Below are positions 1 through 5,131 of a stretch of 5,388 nucleotides of DNA, in pieces. Source of the DNA: Candidatus Poseidoniaceae archaeon (GTDB taxonomy: Archaea > Thermoplasmatota > Poseidoniia > Poseidoniales > Poseidoniaceae); the NCBI GenBank assembly GCA_030741455.1, contig JASLVI010000103.1, forward strand, positions 1 through 5,388, written 5' to 3'. How positions within the stretch are numbered: position 1 is the stretch's first letter; each line of letters starts with the position of its first letter. The notes beneath the pieces are model-generated. The model saw nothing but the letters and a program-made list of their open reading frames with translations, was not told the origin of the DNA and did not search any database. The position numbers and the translations under genes were made by a program.

Positions 1-301
1 AAGTGAATTCATGGGCGTCGAAATTGGCGAAGTCCTTCGAGTGATTCTTCCCCAGGCTGAAACTGTTGTCGATGAAGGACAGGATATGTTCTCTCTATGG
101 ACTGCTGAGGAAAAGATCGCCTTCATTGCTCCATTCTCGGGCACGATTACTGAAGTCAATGGCGAGGTTGAAATCAACCCTGATCTTGTCAACGAATCCG
201 CATATGACCTTGGCTGGATTTTGGTCCTACAACCGTTCCAATTCGATATGGAGAACCTCCTCGAACCTGACGAATATGTCGAGTATCTCTCCGAAATTTG
301 A
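1..301 (+). CDS. Glycine cleavage H-protein-like (lipoyl-domain fold) protein, 5' end missing
   Basis: This is the C-terminal 99 residues of a protein of the GcvH family, the small carrier that shuttles aminomethyl groups on a lipoyl arm in glycine cleavage. The frame is open to the left edge (first full codon at base 2). Residues before the ATG at base 11 (S-E-F) align with the conserved ITEHA-type segment of GcvH, so that ATG is internal and the true start lies upstream. From memory of E. coli GcvH (129 aa) the fragment aligns without gaps from about residue 30, so about 30 residues are missing. Family marks: GEV near the start, IAPFSGTITEVN (hairpin and following strand), NPDLVNESAYDLGWI, and an acidic C-terminal helix ending EYVEYLSEI. 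The oddity is that the residue aligned with the lipoyl lysine is glutamate (E36 from the first visible codon, bases 107-109); the nearest lysine is two residues later. It may therefore be a non-lipoylated paralogue. It ends 17 bases before the hpt start. Family call is firm; function is uncertain. Confidence 0.85.
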   Translation, partial: SEFMGVEIGEVLRVILPQAETVVDEGQDMFSLWTAEEKIAFIAPFSGTITEVNGEVEINPDLVNESAYDLGWILVLQPFQFDMENLLEPDEYVEYLSEI

Positions 302-318
302 TTGGAAGAAGTGGGCAC

Positions 319-900
319 ATGAGTGAAGCATTGCAGCGATTGAAGGATTCACTCCTTGCTGCTCCGATTATTTGGAAGGGCGATTATCCGTATTTCATCC
401 ATCCGTTGACAGATGGCGTGCCACGCCTTGAACCGTCCGTACTTACGGCTGTCGTTGAAATCATTGAAGGAATCGTTGATTGGGAAGCAATCGATCTTAT
501 TCTTGGAATAGAAGCAATGGGGCTTCCCCTTACTAGCCCATTGTCCATGCGAAACAATCGGTCGCAGGTGGTCGTCCGTAAACGCTCCTATGGCCTTGAA
601 GGAGAGGTTGCTATCGACCAATCAACTGGTTATTCAAAAGGCTCAATGTTCCTAAATGATATTCAGAAAGGTGAGCGCGTACTCATCGTTGACGATGTTC
701 TTTCAACTGGAGGTACACTCGATGCAATTCTTCACGGTGTTGAGACGATTGGAGCTGTTATCGAAGCCGTGATTGTCGTTGTTGAAAAAGGACCTGGCCT
801 CAAGCAGTTGCAAGAGAAATATCCTCACATCAAGATTTCATCTCTTGTACGCCTGGAAATGGATGAAGGAAAGGTTGTTCTTTTGGATGAGGGGATATAA
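319..900 (+). CDS. hpt: Archaeal hypoxanthine/purine phosphoribosyltransferase
   Basis: A cytosolic type I phosphoribosyltransferase, 193 aa, that would join a purine base (hypoxanthine, perhaps guanine) to PRPP to give the nucleotide in purine salvage. The PRPP-binding signature VLIVDDVLSTGGT is at residues 121-133, with the acidic pair D125-D126. The N-terminal KGDYPYFIHPLTDGVP stretch and the central RKRSYGLEGE and TGYSKG segments are typical of the archaeal Hpt family rather than bacterial Hpt or Apt. I chose the ATG at 319 because family members begin just before the L-K-x-S-L helix. A TTG at 298 in the same frame would add seven residues with no family resemblance and would overlap the upstream stop. 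Only a weak GGAAG lies upstream of the ATG. The TAA shares its last base with the dph2 ATG (TAATG), which implies translational coupling. Substrate preference (hypoxanthine versus adenine) cannot be read reliably from sequence alone. Confidence 0.9.
   Translation: MSEALQRLKDSLLAAPIIWKGDYPYFIHPLTDGVPRLEPSVLTAVVEIIEGIVDWEAIDLILGIEAMGLPLTSPLSMRNNRSQVVVRKRSYGLEGEVAIDQSTGYSKGSMFLNDIQKGERVLIVDDVLSTGGTLDAILHGVETIGAVIEAVIVVVEKGPGLKQLQEKYPHIKISSLVRLEMDEGKVVLLDEGI
889..894 (+). promoter_or_regulatory. Shine-Dalgarno site for dph2, inside hpt
   Basis: GAGGGG lies within the last codons of hpt. The GAGG core ends seven bases before the dph2 ATG at 900, a normal spacing. It supports this start and re-initiation across the TAATG overlap. 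Confidence 0.6.
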
Positions 901-2006
901 TGGATTTAGATCGACACGATTTTCAATTGGAAGAATTAATCGAACGCATTCAAAAAAATGACAACCGTTTGGTTGCTCTTCAAGTTCCGGAGGGTCTGAA
1001 GATGCAAGCACTTGAAATGATGGATGAAATTGAATCAGGTTCAGGAGCCAAAGTAGTCCTTGCAGCAGATCCATGTTACGGTGCATGTGATTTGGTTCAT
1101 GATAAGATGAAGATGATGGGAGTCGAACTTGTTGCTCATATGGGCCATTCACAAATGAACATCGACTCAGGTATGCCAACGCAATTTATTGATGTCACCT
1201 ACGATGGAGACCCTGAACTTGCACCTGTTCTGCCCATGCTCAATGCTCATCTTCAAATCGCTAAGAAGAGAATGGAAGACCAACCATCTGAACAATTAAC
1301 CGAAGAAGAAGCGCAAGAGCGCTTTATGGATGCGGTCGGGCGTATGACGCCGCTAAAGGATACGAAACTTGGATTGGTTGGAAGTATCCAGCACCTCCAT
1401 CTTCTTCCAGAATTCCACGATCGCCTCGAACAAGCCGGTTTTGACGTCACAATCCCAATGGGTGGGGCACGCCTTACATTCCCGGGACAAGTACTAGGAT
1501 GCAATTACTCGGGCGATGACGATACCATTGGGCATTATCTCTTCCTCGGCAGTGGGGATTTCCATCCGATTGGCTTAGTCCTTCATACAGGGAAGCCGTT
1601 AGCTATGCTCGACCCATATTCAGGTGACGCGATTGAGATGTCATTCGAGCGAATTGAGCGTATACTACGTCAGCGATTCGGGTTGATCATGTCCTCCATG
1701 GATGCTGAAAAATTTGGCATCTTGATCGGTGAAAAGCCAGGACAAATGCGAAGAACGCTCGCTCTAAGAATGAAACGTTTACTCGAAAAGCATGGCAAAA
1801 AAGGATACCTGCTCGCTCTTGAACACGTTGGCCCTGAACTGATTGATTTCTATCCTGTTGATGCTTTTGTTAACACAGCATGTCCAAGAATTGCCATCGA
1901 TGATGCCGTCAAATATGCAAAACCTCTCATCACACCATTCGAACTCGAAGTCGCTCTTGGTGAAAAGAAATGGGAACTTGGCTATCAATTCGATGAAATC
2001 CCTTGA
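900..2006 (+). CDS. dph2: Diphthamide biosynthesis enzyme Dph2 (radical 3-amino-3-carboxypropyl transferase)
   Basis: A 368-aa Dph2 protein that starts diphthamide synthesis. It moves the 3-amino-3-carboxypropyl group of S-adenosylmethionine onto a histidine of elongation factor aEF2, using a non-classical [4Fe-4S] radical mechanism. In archaea the enzyme is normally a homodimer. The three cluster cysteines, one per domain, are visible: C59 in DPCYGACD, C201 in LGCNYSG and C328 in NTACPRIAIDD. Other family marks are LQVPEGLK (28-34), HMGHS (80-84) and the C-terminal ITPFE. From memory, Pyrococcus Dph2 has its cysteines at 59, 163 and 287 in 342 aa. The first spacing is therefore about 38 residues longer here, while the second is nearly the same. 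The extra part is a charged helical stretch around residues 116-150. Start choice: ATG at 900 overlaps the hpt stop and has GAGGGG seven bases upstream. Co-transcription with hpt is likely. Confidence 0.95.
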   Translation: MDLDRHDFQLEELIERIQKNDNRLVALQVPEGLKMQALEMMDEIESGSGAKVVLAADPCYGACDLVHDKMKMMGVELVAHMGHSQMNIDSGMPTQFIDVTYDGDPELAPVLPMLNAHLQIAKKRMEDQPSEQLTEEEAQERFMDAVGRMTPLKDTKLGLVGSIQHLHLLPEFHDRLEQAGFDVTIPMGGARLTFPGQVLGCNYSGDDDTIGHYLFLGSGDFHPIGLVLHTGKPLAMLDPYSGDAIEMSFERIERILRQRFGLIMSSMDAEKFGILIGEKPGQMRRTLALRMKRLLEKHGKKGYLLALEHVGPELIDFYPVDAFVNTACPRIAIDDAVKYAKPLITPFELEVALGEKKWELGYQFDEIP

Positions 2007-2073
2007 ACTTCGCATTCTTTTGCATGGAATCGAGCGAGTGTTCAAGAACGGTTGGCATCAAGACTAACTCAGT

Positions 2074-3261
2074 ATGAGCGACTATCTCGACCGAATTGGT
2101 TCAGGATTCATCTTATTGCATCCTGACCCCCTCGACTTTGACTACATTCCAGAGGTCATGGTCGGTCGAGAATCCATCCAAGAGACGCTTGCAGGGAAAT
2201 TTCACTCCATCGCTCATCCAAATGGAAGTGCGAATGTGGTGATTACTGGACCTGTTGGAAGCGGGAAAACGCTCCTTGCTCGGACATTTTGCCGCGATAT
2301 TGAACATCATCTGCGAAACAAACGTGCGATTCAAAGCGTCCACATCAACTGTCGAAATGCAACAACGAATGTGCGAGTTGCACAACGGATCGTCCAATCT
2401 TTGGATCCAGGTCATCCGGATCGTGGCCTCTCGATGGGAGAGTTGTTGAGCAGCCTCAGAAAGTTGTTGAGAAACAACAGTCGCCATCTGATTATTGTGT
2501 TGGACGAGGTCGATCACCTGTTGAGAAAATCGGGGAATGACCTGATCTATCAGTTACTTCGAATCGATGAGGATCAAGAAGGGAGTGGGACGCTTTCTCT
2601 GATTCTTATCAGTCAAGAACAAGTTCTCGATGTTCTCGAAAACGCTGTTATTTCCCGATTTGGGCATACCAATCACCTACCGATTCCACCGTACGAGATG
2701 AAAGGACTTCTTGCCATTGCACGCCAACGAGCTGAGGCTGCCTTGAATTCGAAATCATGGGATGAAGAGATTCTGAAACTCATCGCTACATCTGCAGCCC
2801 CGTCTGGCGATGCTCGACAAGTGATTGAATTACTCAAAGCAGCAGTTGAGCACGCTGAATCAGATGGACATAGGACCATCATGGCCGAACATGTCCAAAC
2901 CAAGGCTCGAGATGTCCCGCAGGTTATGCCGGAGGACGTCCTTGACGAGTTATCGGGCCACTCGATGTTGGTCCTACTCGGAATTTGCAGAAGGCTGCGG
3001 AAGGCTGAATTCATGACCAGCAAAGATGTTGAATCAATCTATGCAGTCGTCTGTGAGGAGTATGAAGTCAAACCTCGTAGCCACACAACAGTTTGGAAAT
3101 TTCTCAAGCACATTGAGACATTGAACATCATTTCAACCCGCGTCGACACGGTTGGCGAAGGACGCGGGCGAACAACGCACATCTCCATGCCACATGCTCT
3201 TCCGATGGATGTTGCTGCTCGTATTGAAGGACGTGTGGCTCGAAAACTCAAACGCATGTGA
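2074..3261 (+). CDS. cdc6: Orc1/Cdc6-type replication initiator (AAA+ ATPase with winged helix)
   Basis: A 395-aa archaeal Orc1/Cdc6 protein, which binds origin DNA and loads the MCM helicase. N-terminal LDFDYIPEVMVGRE (20-33) is the usual entry to the AAA+ core. Walker A is GPVGSGKT (59-66), Walker B is IIVLDEVD (140-147), and the R in SRFG (195) sits where the family has its conserved segment after sensor 1. Sensor 2 is GDARQVIELL (245-254) with R248. The C-terminal winged helix covers about 295-375, with the recognition helix in RSHTTVWKFLKHIE (335-348) and a wing GEGRGRT (361-367). Sensor 1 reads ILISQEQ where most relatives have an ISNDL-like motif. The start ATG follows an in-frame TAA at 2065-2067, and no longer in-frame start is possible. 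No Shine-Dalgarno is visible, so the mRNA may be leaderless or the gene may rely on read-through from dph2. Neither flanking gap shows an origin recognition box. Confidence 0.94.
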   Translation: MSDYLDRIGSGFILLHPDPLDFDYIPEVMVGRESIQETLAGKFHSIAHPNGSANVVITGPVGSGKTLLARTFCRDIEHHLRNKRAIQSVHINCRNATTNVRVAQRIVQSLDPGHPDRGLSMGELLSSLRKLLRNNSRHLIIVLDEVDHLLRKSGNDLIYQLLRIDEDQEGSGTLSLILISQEQVLDVLENAVISRFGHTNHLPIPPYEMKGLLAIARQRAEAALNSKSWDEEILKLIATSAAPSGDARQVIELLKAAVEHAESDGHRTIMAEHVQTKARDVPQVMPEDVLDELSGHSMLVLLGICRRLRKAEFMTSKDVESIYAVVCEEYEVKPRSHTTVWKFLKHIETLNIISTRVDTVGEGRGRTTHISMPHALPMDVAARIEGRVARKLKRM

Positions 3262-3275
3262 ACAAATAGCATGCG
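3253..3275. repeat. Inverted repeat spanning the cdc6 stop codon
   Basis: CGCATG (3253-3258) and CATGCG (3270-3275) form a 6-base-pair stem with an 11-base loop that contains the cdc6 TGA. No T-run follows, so it is a weak terminator candidate. It could equally be a protein-binding site or chance. Confidence 0.3.
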
Positions 3276-3281
3276 GTGAGG

Positions 3282-3288
3282 CTAAATA
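3282..3288 (+). promoter_or_regulatory. Possible TATA box for rps6e operon
   Basis: CTAAATA, preceded by a purine-rich GTGAGG that could act as the TFB-recognition element, lies about 38 bases before the rps6e ATG in the only gap between cdc6 and rps6e. A start of transcription about 25 bases downstream would leave a short leader holding the GAGG ribosome site. The match to the archaeal TATA consensus is only fair, so this is a guess from position and composition. Confidence 0.3.
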
Positions 3289-3301
3289 GGGGTCGTTTGT
3301 C

Positions 3302-3314
3302 GCTAGGTTGCTAG
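3302..3314 (+). repeat. Paired GCTAG repeat just upstream of rps6e
   Basis: GCTAG occurs at 3302-3306 and again at 3310-3314, eight bases apart. The CTAG cores are themselves palindromes. If the TATA guess at 3282-3288 is right, the pair covers the transcription start region, where a repressor site would fit. No regulator can be named. Confidence 0.25.
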
Positions 3315-3317
3315 AGG
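3314..3317 (+). promoter_or_regulatory. Shine-Dalgarno site for rps6e
   Basis: GAGG ends eight bases before the ATG at 3326. It decides for that ATG over an in-frame TTG at 3308, which lies upstream of the site and would add six non-conserved residues. Confidence 0.5.
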
Positions 3318-3325
3318 AATGCGTC

Positions 3326-3841
3326 ATGGCTGATGGAAATTCATTTGTTGCAGTGGTCAACGATACCACAACGAAGTTGACCCGTACCACCAAGAACGGT
3401 AAGGAGAAGACATATTCCCCCTCGTTCAAGACGGTTATTTCTGGAAACAATCACGCTCAATTGCTCGGTAAGAAAATTGGCGATGTTATCGATGGAATCT
3501 TCGTTGGAGAAGGTGAATCGACCCTAACTGGCTACAAACTCGAAATTACTGGTGGATCCGATAAGACTGGAACACCTATGCGTCGAGATCTTGAAGGCGG
3601 TTCCCGTCAAGCAATTCTCGTCACCGCTTCAACTGGTTTCAAGGGACACAACCTCGTTTCCAAAACCAAGAAAGGTGAGAAAAAGCGATTCCGATACAAG
3701 CCAGAAGGTATGCGTAAGCGACGTGTTTTCCGTGGAAACACAATTACACAAGACACACGTCAAATCAATCTCAAAGTTGTTGATGCCGGAAACATCGGTC
3801 TTGACAAGTTGCTCGGTGAGGAAGAAGCTGCAGCGGAGTGA
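3326..3841 (+). CDS. rps6e: 30S ribosomal protein eS6
   Basis: A 171-aa member of the eS6 family, a small-subunit ribosomal protein shared by archaea and eukaryotes. The diagnostic core is visible: LLGKKIGDVIDG (47-57), GYKLEITGGSDKTGTPMRRD (69-88) and KKRRVFRGNTIT-like residues (about 131-141), then QINLKVV (146-152). Typical archaeal eS6 proteins are about 125-135 aa. This one is longer because of a slightly extended N-terminal strand region, a lysine-rich insertion of roughly 15 residues at about 105-130 (between the ILVTASTGF strand and the RGNTI motif), and an acidic tail ending GEEEAAAE. It stands first in a translation cluster with aIF2-gamma, an arrangement recurring in archaea. The reading frame is intact and the basic composition suits rRNA binding. 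Confidence 0.95.
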   Translation: MADGNSFVAVVNDTTTKLTRTTKNGKEKTYSPSFKTVISGNNHAQLLGKKIGDVIDGIFVGEGESTLTGYKLEITGGSDKTGTPMRRDLEGGSRQAILVTASTGFKGHNLVSKTKKGEKKRFRYKPEGMRKRRVFRGNTITQDTRQINLKVVDAGNIGLDKLLGEEEAAAE

Positions 3842-3856
3842 AACCCGAGAGGGTTT
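3841..3856 (+). other. Perfect RNA hairpin with GNRA tetraloop between rps6e and the aIF2-gamma gene
   Basis: AAACCC (3841-3846), loop GAGA (3847-3850), GGGTTT (3851-3856) form an exact 6-base-pair stem. The loop fits the stable GNRA class and is closed by a C-G pair. The first base is the last base of the rps6e stop codon, and the stem ends 11 bases before the downstream Shine-Dalgarno AAGGAGG. There is no T-run after it, so a simple terminator is unlikely. It may set message stability, be a processing site, or tune translation of aIF2-gamma. Its role is inference. Confidence 0.6.
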
Positions 3857-3867
3857 AATCGATGAAT

Positions 3868-3874
3868 AAGGAGG
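3868..3874 (+). promoter_or_regulatory. Strong Shine-Dalgarno site for the aIF2-gamma gene
   Basis: AAGGAGG is the strongest ribosome site in the window, nine bases before the ATG at 3884. It fixes that start. An out-of-frame ATG at 3876 is too close to be used. Confidence 0.75.
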
Positions 3875-3883
3875 AATGGAAGC

Positions 3884-5122
3884 ATGGCACGAACGCTTCC
3901 ATCCCAGCCTGAAGTCAACATTGGCCTTGTGGGCCATGTCGATCATGGAAAAACAACCCTTACCCAGGCTTTGTCTGGCGTTTGGACAGATACACATTCA
4001 GAAGAGCGACGCCGTGGTATTTCCATTAAACTCGGCTATGCTGATACAGCCTTCTACAAGACGGGGACTGGGCAATACTATGCAACAGGTCGCCATCCAG
4101 AAGGTGGAAAGGATGTCGAAAATGAACTTCAACGTGTTGTTTCGTTCGTTGATGCACCAGGTCACGAGACCCTCATGGCAATTATGATTACAGGCGCATC
4201 GATTATGGATGGCGCTATGCTCATGGTTGCTGCCAATGAAACATGCCCTCAACCGCAAACCCGAGAACACTTGATGGCGCTTGAAATAGCTGGAATCAAG
4301 AACATCGTCATCGTTCAAAATAAAATCGATTTGGTTTCAAGGGATCGGGCGATGGAATCCTACAACGAAATCAAAACATTCCTCAAGGACACCATCGCTG
4401 AAGATGCACCTATTATTCCGGTCTCAGCACATCATGACGTGAACCTCGATATCCTCATTGAAGCCATTGAAATGACAATTCCTACACCAAATCGAGAGTC
4501 GGATGAGCGAGCAGTTATGCACATCGCACGTTCATTTGATGTAAATCGACCAGGAACACGACCTTCGAAGTTAACAGGTGGTGTCATTGGTGGATCAATC
4601 GTTGAAGGGACATTCCGAGAGGGTGATGAGATCATCATCGGACCTGGACGCAAAATTGAGAATGGAAACAAATCACATTGGGAACCCATTGAAACCACGA
4701 TTACGAGCATGCAAGGAGGCGGTGGAAAGCGTGACGAAATGAACGCTGGAGGATTGTGTGGATTTGGAACGCTTCTCGACCCTTCCGTTACAACTGCAGA
4801 CAACCTTTCAGGGCAAGTCCTTGCAAAGAAAGGTGAACTTCCAGAGGTTCGTTCAGAATGTGCTATTGAAATTCATTTGATGAAAAACATGGTTGCAGGA
4901 GATGATGATGAACCAAATACAATTCATCCTCTTCGAAACAATGAGATGCTGATGGTGAATGTTGCTACATCCACATCGGTTGGTGTCGTCAAAGGAATTG
5001 AGAAAGGAAAAGCAAACCTCCAACTTCGTTTACCGATTTGCGCAGATAAGGGCCAGAGGGTTTCGCTCTCTCGTCGCGTCGGTGCCAGATGGCGGCTTAT
5101 TGGCCATGGAACCATTCTTTGA
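3884..5122 (+). CDS. eif2g: Translation initiation factor aIF2 gamma subunit (GTPase)
   Basis: A 412-aa gamma subunit of archaeal IF2, the GTPase that, with the alpha and beta subunits, brings initiator Met-tRNA to the small ribosomal subunit. G motifs: G1 GHVDHGKT (17-24), switch 1 WTDTHSEERRRGISIK (34-49), G3 DAPGH (90-94), G4 NKID (146-149) and G5 SAH (181-183). Domain II starts near RSFDVNRPGT (216-225) and domain III ends in the family-typical RRVGARWRLIGHG (397-409). Length matches the family (about 410). The segment between GYAD (51-54) and RVVSF (84-88), which in most archaeal relatives holds a CxxC...CxxC zinc knuckle, contains no cysteine here although the segment itself remains at similar length. 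The ATG is set by AAGGAGG nine bases upstream. It lies 42 bases after rps6e and 9 before the PIN gene, so the three are probably one operon. Confidence 0.97.
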   Translation: MARTLPSQPEVNIGLVGHVDHGKTTLTQALSGVWTDTHSEERRRGISIKLGYADTAFYKTGTGQYYATGRHPEGGKDVENELQRVVSFVDAPGHETLMAIMITGASIMDGAMLMVAANETCPQPQTREHLMALEIAGIKNIVIVQNKIDLVSRDRAMESYNEIKTFLKDTIAEDAPIIPVSAHHDVNLDILIEAIEMTIPTPNRESDERAVMHIARSFDVNRPGTRPSKLTGGVIGGSIVEGTFREGDEIIIGPGRKIENGNKSHWEPIETTITSMQGGGGKRDEMNAGGLCGFGTLLDPSVTTADNLSGQVLAKKGELPEVRSECAIEIHLMKNMVAGDDDEPNTIHPLRNNEMLMVNVATSTSVGVVKGIEKGKANLQLRLPICADKGQRVSLSRRVGARWRLIGHGTIL

Positions 5123-5126
5123 GGTG
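5121..5126 (+). promoter_or_regulatory. Shine-Dalgarno site overlapping the aIF2-gamma stop codon
   Basis: GAGGTG uses the last two bases of the TGA at 5120-5122 and ends five bases before the ATG at 5132. This layout suggests coupled translation of the two genes. Confidence 0.65.
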
Positions 5127-5131
5127 TTGAC

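Noticed and set aside
11..301. ATG at base 11 as the true start of the H-like gene
   Set aside because: The three codons before it align with conserved GcvH residues and the frame is open to the edge, so this methionine is internal.
298..318. TTG at 298 as the start of hpt
   Set aside because: The extra seven residues do not match the family, and it would overlap the upstream stop; the ATG at 319 fits the family N-terminus.
2007..2073. Possible replication origin next to cdc6
   Set aside because: I looked for an origin recognition box, AT-rich unwinding stretch or repeated motifs in both gaps flanking cdc6 and saw none; only a 4-bp GTTC/GAAC inverted repeat at 2040-2049.
2113..2517. Minus-strand frame of 134 codons opposite cdc6
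   Set aside because: It lies wholly opposite the well-supported Walker A/B region of cdc6 and its translation resembles no family.
3862..3912. Short frame starting ATGAATAAG before the aIF2-gamma gene
   Set aside because: Its 16 codons contain the Shine-Dalgarno site of the real gene and run into its coding region out of frame; no ribosome site of its own.
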